Assembly: GCA_902729315.2 (NCBI GenBank)
Contig: LR746268.1
Location: forward strand, 3,093,501 to 3,157,500
Reading direction: 5' to 3'
Origin: Spirodela intermedia
Taxonomy: Eukaryota; Streptophyta; Magnoliopsida; Alismatales; Araceae
DNA length: 64,000 nucleotides
The translations under genes were made by a program, and so were the position numbers. Shown here one piece after another: positions 23,515 through 35,900 of this stretch (the stretch's first letter is position 1; every line of letters starts with the position of its first letter). The notes beneath the pieces were generated by a model. That model made no database searches, was not told the DNA's origin, and was given only the letters and a program-made list of their open reading frames with translations.

Positions 23515-25145
23515 CGTGACTCAGTCGTTGTATATTAAATCACACAAATCTAAAATTTATAAAACTAGAAAATACGAATTTTTAGATATTTAGAAGTATT
23601 TCTAAATAAATATATCAATTATAATTCAATAAAACTTCCAAAAATAGTAGTAATTTTTCAAGTCAATCACAAGGATGTAATATAATATTTGGTAATTATT
23701 CATAATTTTTCTCAATGAATATAATTTTCTATGAATTTTACACTAGGAAATGAAAATAAAATCTATTTAAAATTCACGAAAAAGGGAAATAAGGGTGCAG
23801 ACATCAGGATGATGTCAGTGTCCAGCGAACACAAATCGAGTGAAAATAGAGTTCCGCCCGATGATTCTTACATAAGCGATTACAGACGATTTAATTGATC
23901 AAATTAAGATTTGTAAAAGTTGGAAGAATCATAATAAAACAAAGTATATTTTGGTAAATTAAAATTATAAAAACTATCACTAAATAAAGCGTAAAGTAAG
24001 TTGAAAGTAGAAAAACAGAGTTTCGATGTCACGATGGTGATGCGTCGACGATGCACCGAAATCTTGAGCGTTCAAGAGGATCGTCATGTAGTGTCCACAT
24101 CCTCAAAGACTCTCCTTGGACAAAGACGATGTGGGCAATCTCTAGATCTTCTCGCAAAGTCTAGAGATTAATGAAATAGGTCGTTGAGTCATCTCAGGCG
24201 GCTGTCACTCGGTGGAGCAGAAAAACGGCGACTTTGCGGCTCTTCGGCGACTGTCACCCAACGGAGTGGAGTTGGATGGAGGTGGGACGCGTGTCAAGGA
24301 GCTTCATCCTCAAGTCCGCGTAGAAAGAGGAGCCTCTTCATTGCATCTGGTACGCTCTCAAGAGGTGGCGACTCGTCTCTCGGCAGATCGTCCTTTTCCC
24401 GACGATGGCTTGTTCGTCGATCAATCGGAGATGATTTACTCGATGGATTCACGATCCTTTTATTGTGAATCGTTCAATAATTTTAGTAGCAATGCTCCGT
24501 GGATCGCGTTGACGAGATTTTTGTCGATGATCTAGTGATTCTCGTTGCTTAAACCTTCACCGACGATTTGTACAAAAGTCGCGATAATTAAATAAAAATA
24601 TATGAATTTTGACTCTAGAAGGACTCGAACCCACGCCGGTCACCTGCCTCTTCTAAGGAAGGTGTGACGTGGGTTTAGTCCCACATCGGTTGTGCGTCGA
24701 TTTTTTGGGCAAATATATAGTAATGTTAGCTTTCTAAATAAAGTCCCTTCTCTCGCGTGTACAACCACTCCTTGCCCTACAGCCGATTGGCCACCAGTGA
24801 CATGGAAGGGGAGTGGCGAATATGTGTCCCTGTCAGTCCAAACCAAACTACTCGAGCCCCTGCTCACGGCTACTTTCCGACTGCACTTCCGACTTACTTG
24901 TGGGCTCGACTAGCCAAGGAGTCCCCCCATTTTGCAATATTTTTATTTTTATTTCTTGTTCTTCATTTATCTCAAAAGTAAGACTGTAAAAATCGTATAA
25001 AATTACATAATTACTTAAAAATTCACGTTAATCAACTGAAAACCACTTTTCACACTTTAACATAAATATAAGTCTATTTATCATGAGTTAAGGCTAAAAC
25101 TATATTATTTAATAATTATTAACTCATGATAATAAAGACTTATCA
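23515..25145 (+). repeat. Repeat family A, copy A3 (best preserved)
   Basis: About 1.63 kb flanked by ACAAAT on both sides (23509-23514 and 25146-25151), a candidate target-site duplication. The end is ..cttatCA after a hairpin (25068-25143) whose arms ATAAGTC..ATGAGTTAA and TTAACTCATG..GACTTAT are inverted repeats. A TG lies 2 bp inside the left end. The interior is much richer in CG than copies A1 and A2. It could be a solo LTR, or a MITE-like or other non-autonomous element. The open frames at 24184-24535 look accidental. Confidence 0.65.
24618..24720 (+). promoter_or_regulatory. snRNA-type USE plus TATA box; B-box-like motif on the opposite strand
   Basis: GTCCCACATCG at 24678-24688 is identical to the plant upstream sequence element RTCCCACATCG known from U-snRNA promoters. 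A TATATA follows about 25 bp later, at 24714. On the minus strand, GGTTCGAGTCC at about 24618-24628 fits the Pol III B-box consensus. Whether either drives transcription is unknown. Copy A2 keeps the USE-like motif, with one change, on its own equivalent strand. Confidence 0.55.
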
Positions 25146-26060
25146 ACAAATAAGTGGCCAAAAGAGCTATTTGACAATTTGATTTCCATTTTGATTTATT
25201 TTTATTTTTATTTTTATTTTTACTTATTTGATATTTGGTACCAACAAGCAACATAATTAAACCCTTTTAATTTAACTTCTACCTCTTTCTAATCAATTTG
25301 GAGTTTAATCGATGTTCATGACAATATCTATTCCTAGGTGATAGACATGGATAAGTTTGTGTTTTTATTTCCTATTTCTTAGTTGTTCTTCTTATATTTT
25401 TTATTTTCTTATGAAAGTTAACTTGGCTAATATCTTTGATATATTACTCAATTTTTATAAGGATTAAAACAGAAATAATTTTCCCATTTTACCACTAATA
25501 GAGTGACTCAATTGACATACAATTTGTGTTTTAATTTTATTTTCAATATCTCTTTTTGTGATTTTAAGTTTTGTAGTTGAAGTTAACTTTGTTAAGATCA
25601 TCTAAATTTATTTATTTTGAAATATTAATCAAATTTTACAAAAAATATCTCAAATTTATTCTCTCTCCCCCCTATTTTTCTTGATTTAAGTTTTGTTTAT
25701 CGCCTTTTTGCTTTATTTTTGCAATTTCTTATGTCATTTCTGCTGAAATGTTTTGCAAGTCTTGAGCCATGTATCAATGCTAAACATGATCACACATCGA
25801 ACCTGAATGATTTAGAGCTCAAACATTTTGTGGAAGATTTAAAGCATGGACGAGATTATTTTATTTTTTCTTAAAAAAATTATTTCAATAAAATGTTTAG
25901 AATTAAAAAATTGATCATTATCTCTATAGATGTATTGAATGAACCAAAAAAAGTATTTTAATCATTTTTTGAATTTATTTTTAAATATTTGAAATTTGAT
26001 CATTTTGATAACAACGAGCAAAGTGATAAGGTGCTCATTTGAGAAAGGGACCTCTTGTTG
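25146..26060 (+). repeat. Repeat family B, copy B2, right half
   Basis: This matches about 1850-2760: 'gtcttgagccatgtatcaa' here corresponds to 'gtcttgagtcatttaccaa', and 'gatttagagctcaa' is shared. With the left half it forms one B copy split by A3. The junction with gypsy sequence lies somewhere near 26.05 kb. Confidence 0.5.
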
Positions 26061-27039
26061 TCTAAAAATTGAAAACATAGTGAAACAAAACAACAATACT
26101 ATATCTATGAGAATGAGTTAATGGCAACCATTCATTATCTATATATTTATGATGACATTATCTATTGAGAACGTATTCAATGTCTACATCAACAACATCA
26201 ATGAGTTACTAATATAACCGCTCATCCTTTCTTCCTAGATGTGAAGAATATCCATGTACTATTGATTGCCTTTATTACTGCCCATCTGGCCTTTCACAAA
26301 CACAAGCACCTTCTTGTTCCTTTTAGCGTCAACTTGTCTTTTCAGCATAGAAGCTTCAACTTGTAGAAGAAGCATCCTTGGCAACCACTGGTAAATTGTA
26401 AAATGAGATGTGTGGTATATGTAACAATATAATAGTGACAAGGTTGTTACAACAAGTGGTGACAAGGGAGACACATTGTTTCTAGGCTGAGGAGAATATT
26501 TTCTATGTGAAGAAATAGTGACCTAGGTGCAGCATAACGACAACATTTGGTGGCACTTATTGTAGGAAATGCATAATGCATTGCACATATGCCACCTAAG
26601 ATAGCAATGTACATTGGTCTTTATGTCTAATAACTATTTCTAGCTAAATATGAAGAAAGAGTGGAAACTTATGTCTACTCCATGATCCATTAATAAGACT
26701 AGATAGAATAGATGAGAGTGATGAAGACATTAGAGCAGCTACTAGTACTTGAATATATATAATTTTTATCAATGAACTTCATCATAGGTCTATCAAAATT
26801 TAAAAATCATGATATGATCTTAGTCATAGTAAAAAGGTTTTCAATATACATAACCTTTGTGTTGATTTGTACTAATTGCAAAGTACACAAAGTGGAGTGC
26901 ATTTCATGACAAATGTGGTGAAATTGTGAGACATCTTGAAAAATATTATTTTAATAAGGATGCAAGCTTCAACAAATTATGGGCATCACTATTCATCTAT
27001 TTTTGGTACATATTTGACCTTCTCAAAGATTTGATATTG

Positions 27040-27330
27040 GCAAATTAATGGCCACATGGAAAGAGTATTAATAGAATGTTGGAAAAGTACTTGTAACATT
27101 ATGTACTATCTAGTCAAGAGAACTAGATCAACATACTTGACATTATCCAATATAATTTTTCAAAAAAAAATTGACAAATCAAACTAGAAAATATGACATC
27201 AACTCTCACATTACTAAAATTATTCAAATAGTGGGAACCAACACACTACTTTGTTAAGGCCTATTAGGAGCATATGGAACAAACATGAGAGGTTGTGGCA
27301 TATACTATGTCCTAAATAAAAAACAATATT
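27040..27330 (+). pseudogene. gypsy integrase C-terminal remnant
   Basis: The plus frame gives P-H-G-K-S-I-N-R-M-L-E-K-Y-L, stop, H-Y-V-L-S-S-Q-E-N, stop, I-N-I-L-D-I-I-Q-Y-N-F. This matches the region after the integrase catalytic core of gypsy elements (T-E-R-x-N-R-x-L-E-x-Y-L-R-x-Y). Stops show that it is dead. Confidence 0.8.
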
Positions 27331-28594
27331 AGCTATATTATGTCAAAAGTAGAGAGAGATAGAGGTAATTGTGTTCCATTGAAGTTTGTACTGATTGAAC
27401 TTTGATAGAGAGAGAGATATATTTTTTTGAGTATTCTCTTATCTTCACAAGACTTTTCCTTTTTTTTATATTACTCATTTTCTAGTCATCTCTTGTCTTG
27501 AAAAATAGCTATGTAATCTAAAAAATCTTTATGTTATCCAAAATGTCGCCAATGACTTTTACCTTTTCATGCCTCAAAACTCTATTTTCTCATCTGTTTT
27601 ATTTAAAATTGAATGTCTACTCAAATGAATAAGTTTGATATTGAGGTCGAGCCTAAATAAATATGCTTAATCCATCATTGTCTTCACATAAACCACTAAT
27701 ATGCCACCATCTAGATTTCAAATTCAAGACTCACATGTAACTTTGATATTTCGTGATTTTTTAAATATTTTCTCACTAAATCTTCCAACATGTCATTGTC
27801 TAGATTCCAAGTTTGAGATTGTAGGTGACTTTGATATTTTTGTGATTTTTCAGATATTTCTTCACTAAAACTTTTGACGTGTCATTGTCTAAATTCTAGA
27901 TTTAAGACTTCTAGGTGACTTTGATATTTTGTGATTTTGTAAATATTCACTTACATGCATTCGCATTAAATTTCATGTACTTATGTATGGATCTAAGATG
28001 CTATATTAGTTCCAATGATATAAATATATACAAGAATAACTCATTTGATTCACTTGTTAGTCATAGGATCACAAGAGCATTAACATTATATATATTAAAT
28101 AATTTTTAGAAATATTGAACCTTTAACACAATCTCTCATAAAATTTATTGAATACTCAATTAATCAATAAATAAATTTTCACATTAAAGTATCAACAAAA
28201 TATACTATTGACAATCTAGTGATGTTATGGCTACCATCAGCTCAAAAGAGTATGATGCAAATTAAGTGACACAAGGACTTAGTATTGTATTACAACAATT
28301 TATTCAAGCTCATTATAAGGGTAAGCTAATAAGTTAACATTAGTTGATTGCTTAAGTCATATCAAATAAACACGTAGGATCTAAAAGGCAAGCACTTGCA
28401 ATGACCATTATGAAGAATTTGGACATACCATGCTAAGATGGTAGATTCATCTTAAACCGTAAAGATATCTATAGTGGTAGGTGCTACTAGACACATCATT
28501 GTGTTTTTCCTCATCTAGTGGTGTAACGAACAACATAAAGATACAATGTGAGAATATAACACTAATCTTTGACAATTCAAAGATTTTATCAACT

Positions 28595-29210
28595 AATATC
28601 TCTTGCATCACTCTCTAACATAGATGTTGAAATTTTGAACATGAAATGTCATGTGGCTAGTATGACGAGGTGAGATTCCTTAAGTGTCACCTCACAGCTA
28701 ACAATTAACTTGACAAGACACATCATGACTAGCACACACACCACGTCAGCCCATGTTGCTTGGTAGGTGCACATGGCACAATGCACAACAACATATGGAC
28801 ATAGCACAACAAGCATGTACAATAGGACATTACATCATATTTAATGTAAACAACAGGATTATTATTAATCTTATATCACTTAATCCATTAATTAAGATAC
28901 TAGTCGCCTTTATAATAAGGGCTAGATGCCTATTGTCATGGACCTTAAGTAATAGAATAGAAGTCATCATTTGAGCTGGTTGTGAAGGTTTAGACTAGTT
29001 GGGGTTGCAAGTACCCCTAACTTTAATATATGGTTGAAGCATTTTGATAAGCAACCATGTGACAACCTCCTTAAGACTCCATCCATCAATTCACTCAATG
29101 CATCCATGTTACCTTGTACCTCAAGTTTCATCCAAAAAAACATTCATATTTTTTTTCATTTCAATATTTGAGTGCTCAAGTTGAAGATGATACATGATCA
29201 TCAATTATGT
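28595..29210 (+). repeat. 3' LTR-like repeat of the gypsy element
   Basis: The downstream partner of 19600-20090, with the same ordered blocks ('aacaattaacttgacaag', 'attaatcttatatcactta', 'aagcaaccatgtgacaa'). It is diverged by many substitutions and small indels. Ends are approximate. Confidence 0.6.
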
Positions 29211-30685
29211 GACACATTGGCATCCCTATTACTTAAAAAATTAGCACTAAGGTGTAAGATGAAGGTTAAGTGGGACCCAACTAGATAGACTAATAATATT
29301 TGAAGTGTTGACCTCATATCAGCAAAAATTCTGTCATAATGTGAAAGCCATGAATTATTAAATTTAACATAAAAATTCACTAATTTCAAATTATCTAGAT
29401 TCCATAAGTAGATATTGTATTTGTATTTGTGTGCAATTTGGTTATGCAAGTAAAAAAATAAAACCCTAAACAAGAGAGCCAACTCTATATGGGATTTTGT
29501 TTTTTACAAACTACTTGTTGACATAGTGAAATCATATGATCCATTGATAACTTTAGTTTTGAATTGATTTGGATGATGCCTTTGGAAAAAAAATTGTATG
29601 ACATATTACTTGATTGATTAAAATGTTGAAAAGTTTGAAAGAGGCTATATGAAATCCATCCAAATACTTTCATATGGATAATTGTTTGTCATTCAAATGA
29701 AATTGATCAAGTTCTAAGACAATGGTTATAATAAAAACTTAGTTAAAAATATTGACATAAATGATTTGGGTTCTAATATATCATATATTGTTCTAATATA
29801 TATTGCTTAAATTCAATTAATACATTTGAATTTTCCACTATCTAAGAAATTTTTATTTAATAATTCAAATAACTTGGTCTAGGTAGGAAATAATTACAAC
29901 CTATTTACATCATTAAATTGATGTCTACATGATTTTTTTAATGACCTTTAGCCTAAAACATTTCAAAATTTAAATCACAAAATACTCATTATTCTAATGA
30001 ACGTTAAATTGGGTCTACTTCTATTCAGTCTTCCAAGCTATAGAAAATTCAAAAATGAAAAATCAGTGGAACACCGTTTATTCCTGGACCTATTTACCTT
30101 GATAACCTTTCTAATTTATTTATCTTCAGGGGATCATTTTAATCTAATAGTTTTGTGAAATCAATTGCCTTTTACATAGAATCAATGCATATTGGGTGGT
30201 AATAAAATGGCTCATTCATAGAAATTATGCATTTGATGGCATTCTCATCAGCTTAAGACATGAGTTTGATCTTAACTTTTAGGCCTTGGGACTTTGTTTT
30301 CTCAAATTCCATTCTATATCTGATCGGCGACAGGGATTTGATTGGGGTAGATTGGTCACTATGGGTTGGTCGAGTAGAAATGCCCATCGTAGGAAATAGA
30401 AATTGTGACGAGACTTAAAAATGCGTCTGTTTTCGAGGTATAAAAAATGGTAAATATAACTCGGTCTTCAAGTAATATATTACAAATGTAGTAAGTAACA
30501 AATAAAACCCTTAAAAATTGTGACGAGACCGATGGGTCTCTCTCTCTCCCGCTATATATATATATTTTATTTATTTATTTTTATATCCCACTATCTATAT
30601 ATGCAGGCACTCCCTCTCGATAGAAACCCATCCAAAACCCCGGAACTGCCTCATCTCCCTGGAGGTGTTCTTTTGATATCTCCCG
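29211..30685. promoter_or_regulatory. Intergenic and pTAC10 promoter
   Basis: AT-rich up to about 30.5 kb without recognisable genes. The open frames at 29201-29673 are AT-rich and unconvincing. The likely core promoter is the TATATA run at 30552-30568, next to a short CT tract at 30538-30550 and about 120 bp before the pTAC10 ATG. Another TATATA at about 30596 is nearer. The start site is not determined. Confidence 0.45.
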
Positions 30686-32918
30686 ATGGGCAGCTGCAAA
30701 GCTCCTCATCTCCTCGACTTCTTCCCTGTTGCATCCTCCTCCGTCCCCGCAATTCCCCGGGCGGTCGTCCCCTCCGCACCATTATTCCTCAACAGTGCTC
30801 GCTGTCCTCTCCTGTCATGGCAGCGCCTGCGGTGGCAGCAGGGTCGTGTTCGGCGGCGGCAGCAGCAGCAGCTTTTCCAGATGCCCCTGCCATTACCGCC
30901 ACCTAGGGCCACCTACGCTCCGGACGAGCTGCCCGTGGACGAGGAGTTCCTGACCAAGTTTGCTCCGAAGGAGAATGAGTCCGAGGAGGAGGCCCGGCGC
31001 CGGAACTGGGTCGAGAGAGGGTGGGCCCCATGGGAGGAGATCCTCACCCCCGAGGGCGACTTCGCCAGGAAGAGTCTCAACGAAGGGGAGGAGGTGCCCC
31101 TCCAGTCTCCCGAGGCCATTGAGGCCTTCAAAATGCTCAGCCCCGCGTACCGCCGGAGCAAGGGCCTTGACGGCGATGCTTACACTCAGTGGCAGATAGA
31201 CAGCCAGATGGCGAAGAATCCCCCCGACCCACAGGAGCCAACGTTGTGGGACGGGCCGCTGGCGCTGAGGATGGTACCACCAAGGGATTGGCCTCCAAGA
31301 GGGTGGACGGTGGATAAGGACGAGCTGGCTTTCATTCGGGAGGCACACAAGCTTGAGTGTGACAGGGTGGATTTGGAGAGTGAAGTGAGGACCGATGTTG
31401 ATTCAGCCTCTCTCGAGAGATACAAAGTGTTCATGAAGCAGTACACGGAGTGGGCGGTTGCCAACCGTGACAGATTAGAAGACGAAGCATACGAGGTCTG
31501 GTCTCGCCCATCTCTTTAATAGCAATTATGCAAGGAGTACCTCTGGGAAGTCTCACTCTTCCTGTATTCTTCTGCAATGATGTCAACGTAAAAGTGACTA
31601 AATAAGCCGGATATCTCGGGGACCATCCAAGGAAAGAAATAAAGCCTCGTTTGGTTTGCTTTCATGTCTTTTAAATAGCTCAACTGAGTGGACCATTTTC
31701 ATTTCGTCTTCAATGGGAATTGATGACTTGAAAGTGTGCTAAGTGAGGGAATGGACTAAATTGCGAATGCTGGGTATCATATACAAGGTAATTGAGTAAA
31801 ACGGTGGGAGGAGTTTGACTTCCTTGATGGTAATTAGCTTGGATTTTATGGATAATGACAGTTGTGCCGATATTTGAAGATGAAAAATGAAGAGATAACA
31901 GAAACGAAGTTGTTGGGGAGTTGATGGTCCTTGGTTACCAAAGCTTATATGCTGCCAGATTCCTTGGGGCCTGAGTTTTCTACCAAATTAAGAGTCATGG
32001 AACCCAACTCAGAATTGCTTTAGTCAACATAACGTCTATAGATGGGACTTCAGTGCAAACATGTATTCAGTTCTCTGTGGGGATATTTGGATAAGGTTGT
32101 TGGTGTAATCAGAGGTGGAAAATTCTTAGAACTACAGTATGGGGTTAGATTTTTTATGTACCTCTAACATGGTCTTGCTCTTGAAAGGTTCCACAAAGAG
32201 CACCTTTATGAGCACCATTAATTTTCTGCTTATGATTCTGGTGACAGAAAAATGTATTTCATTGTCAAAAGTCTTGTTGTAAAGTTTGATTTAAGTTTCT
32301 AGAAGATGAATTTCCTAATGAAAACCATGGTTATCTGCCAACCAGTGTTAGAGCTAAGTGCTTGCTTGTATTTGTTCCATAATTAATTACATGGGTGACA
32401 TGTTATATTTCACAAAGGTTAGCTGACTTACATTCGATAAGTATGTCTACATGGTTCAACTTATGAAGTCCTAAAACTGACCAAGCTTACGTTTGGGGAT
32501 TCAATACTCTTGTTGTTTGGGGATTTAAATCTCAATCCTCCTCATGTTGCTCAGATTCTTATTTTTTTTGGGTTTCTGGTTAGATCATCCTCATTAGGTT
32601 ATTTCCCTTTGCTACTAGGGAGTTTTGAGCTAGACTCTTATGCTTTTAGGTGTATATACTGGTAGAGTGAAACTTTACTAAAATTTGCGTGACATGAAAT
32701 TATTTGACTGATTAAAATCAGATCTAATCATGAGAATCTTTTACTAATATGCTGATTTATCTGAAAAAGAAGTGCGTAATTCTCATTCTTGAGATATGAG
32801 TTCCATTTTCCCTTTTTTCTATGATATCATGATTTTAATTATCGTATGATGTGCAAAATGTTCTCGAGTTAGGTGTACTTAAATCTTCATTCGTGCTTGT
32901 CAGAGTCAAAACTGTCAG

Positions 32919-32956
<38 letters not shown>

Positions 32957-35900
32957 TGTTGAAAGACATTTGAGTTGGTCTGGGAAAAAGGCATGTAATG
33001 GGTCATTAAAGCATTTATTAATGAAGAAGCTATGAACGGCAATATACGAGAGGATTGCATTTATTTGGTGCGAATATGTGACATATTGTATTGATCTAAA
33101 TACATCCGAAATCGAGAATGGATATGTATTGGCAACATCACACGAGGATAACCATTGTACCTGGCTTTTGCTAAAAGTTTGGAATAATGGCTTCCAACGT
33201 TAACCAATTAGGCACAGCATATGTAATGGGCCCAATGATGTCCATCCATATACCTTCTCTCTGTTTCCATATCTGATGAGCAGTGCGATATGATATTTTG
33301 TTTCTTCAATGAGTTCGATTACTTGTTAATTAAAATGCTATTTAATTTAAAGAGGTAAATACATTTAGTAGTTTATATTTTGAGAAAAAATAATCTACTG
33401 TCATGGACAAGCTCTTATTATTATAATCTTAAAGGTCACATTTAAGCATAAAAAACAGTTTTGATTCCTGAGGTTTCATCAATCGAATTCATTTAAAGAG
33501 TAAATCATCAAATTTGTTGTAGTTGAATTTTTCCGCACATATTCTTAAATCTATTTTTTTGGGAAACTTTGGGATCTATTCATTTTGATTGAATATTTGG
33601 TCATGCTTCCAAATGCCCTGGAAATCATTTCTGCTCATGTTTTATAATGAATACCATAAAAATGAAAAAGAATAATATCTATCTGCTCATTCATTTTCCA
33701 ATAATGTTGATTTTAGTCGAAATGCGAATCTGGGTTTGATTTATCCTGAAATCCGTTTTACTTCTGAAAAATTGGGCCAGAATACTTCCATGTGGCACCT
33801 ATATGGATCAGTCGATTACTTAATTTGAAGTGAATGGAGAGTTTTGAGAACTTTTTTGTGCTATATTGTTATGTTTGGATACCACACTCAATTTACTTCA
33901 TGATTGTTGTTTTAGTTTAAAAAAGTTTCCTGTATGTAGGACAAACATCATGTACTAATGTGGGCAAAACATTTCTAGGGAAGAGGAAAAGTAATACTAC
34001 AAATGGATATAAATGCCTAGGCTATGCACGTTTCTGCCTACATAGGACATTGGCAAAAAGTTTTATTTTACCTCGGCACTTATGAGGTAAAAATTGACCT
34101 CACATCCCCTATTTTTCCTAAATGGGTAATACCTCATTATCATTGGTTAGTAGAAAGAAAATGTGGCATTTTACTTTATAAAAAACACATGTTTCTCTTA
34201 ATCAAAGTCGTCCAGAATGTTGTAGGAAGTTTGTGCTACTGCTTGCCATTCTGTGTGTAGGACAACCTCCTTTTATTGTCAGTAGATTAATCAAATGAAG
34301 ATTCCTAATAGGTAATATAGGTGGCAACCTTGATAAACAAAGACTTTGATATGATTTATGGCATGGATATGGTCCTATAACTAATTGGACACAAGACAGT
34401 GAATGTGTGGTGTTAGTACAACTAGTGTATCATTGGGAGGAATTCGTTCTGCAGAGGAACATCAAACACAACATAGCTCACAGCCTTGATATGATGGAAA
34501 GAAACGAATGCAGCATGTAAAATGTGAATGCAGTGAGTCATTAGAGGAAGAAAGGAAATGAAAAAACTTAGTGATAGAATGGTTCACTATGGCTTGTCCA
34601 TTTTTTTCGTAATTTAGATGAATCATCTTGAAATAAGGGATTATACTGGTTTCCTAATCAATTAAGTGCAAGTCTCAGCTGGTGTTGTGACATCCTGAAG
34701 TATTGTTAGTCACTCTCCTTGAAGTGACATCCTGACCTGCGTGTTAACCAATTCTGATATAAAGCAATAAACTCTACTTGCTTCTATCACTACCAATTTT
34801 TTTATGACTTGTTAATGCCAAATTTTCTTCCTTTCTTTTTTATACTCCTGTATGGCAAGGTTTTATGATTTGGGGAGGATGTGAAACCTATTATTACTGA
34901 GTTTGTCTTGTTTGTTGTATTACCTGAGTAGTTGCATATAGAAGGTAATTGTGCCACTTATTACTTAGCCATCCATTTCAATCTTCTTAATGTTCATGCA
35001 GTTGGACCAAGATTACTTTTCTGGTAGGAGAAAAAGAGGAAAGGACTACAAAGATGATATGGTGAAACGATTTTGTTTGCTTGATTATTCTACTTGTTCA
35101 TCATATGTGATCAGATTTCCATTACTAATCACTCTTAGTTTCTATTGCAGCTTGAGCTTCCATTTTTTTATCCTGGACAGGTAAGCATTCATGTTTATCA
35201 GTTTACTGGAAGCTTGAGCGTCTTTGTCTGCATTAGCTGGAGACTTCTCTTTGGTTCATGTGCATGACACATGCGCATATTTAAAAATATGTTTTCCACG
35301 CGCATTCAATTTGGAAAGCATTTAAAAGAAAAGGAATATGGTTATATCCAGTCGTATCCTTGTGCCAAAGGAAACATTTCTGTGGAAAGTTGAACGCCCA
35401 GGCATCACATCGAGTATGTACTAAAAGCATCAGCTATCTGGTCATGGAAAAACTATTATTATCAAAAAAATTCAGAGCAGTTAGTTAGACTGACCATACT
35501 AATTCCTATGGTGATGATTCTTGTCATTGAGTTTCAATCATTATATCCACTCAACTGGTGTCAAATTAGTCATTATCTCATTGAGGTTTTTTGTGGGATC
35601 TTCCAAATTGTCATAGTTAAACTACTTGTCAAGTGTTGGGAAAAGTTTTTCTCATTTCCCCAGGACGTGTTTTGGTAATGTTCAAATTGGCATGTTAGAA
35701 TGTTTTCTGGTCGTTTTTTTGGCAAAAACACTTCCCTGGGTATCCTGATTTTGTTTCCAGATTAGTTTTTTTATTTTCCAAGAATGTTCCCTGCATAGTT
35801 CTGAAAAAAATGCTATGACTAGGTATGAAGAACTTGTCTTGTCAAATACACCATCCATGTTCTAGTTTCAGGTATTGTTACATTTACGTTTTATTTGACC

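Larger units (their letters stand above)
19600..29210 (+). mobile_element. Degenerate Ty3/gypsy LTR retrotransposon with nested repeats
   Basis: Two divergent direct repeats resembling LTRs (about 19600-20090 and 28595-29210) enclose gypsy-type coding remnants in the correct order: gag, reverse transcriptase and the end of integrase. They are separated in the middle by repeats B and A3. Every domain has stops or frameshifts, and LTR identity is low, so the insertion is old. Exact ends, target-site duplication and primer-binding site could not be fixed by eye. No functional open frame remains. Confidence 0.75.

Noticed and set aside
24184-24535. Two overlapping open frames in repeat A3
   Set aside because: They lie in the CG-rich part of a repeat, overlap in different frames and are destroyed in copies A1 and A2. 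No domain is seen.
24600-24680. A tRNA gene on the minus strand, suggested by the B-box-like motif
   Set aside because: No A box at proper distance, no acceptor stem and no cloverleaf can be formed by eye; only the B-box-like word and some 3'-half resemblance remain.
23515-25145. Helitron interpretation of repeat A
   Set aside because: Although it has a terminal hairpin and could start with TC, the 3' end is not CTRR. Flanking ACAAAT repeats would also not be expected for a Helitron.
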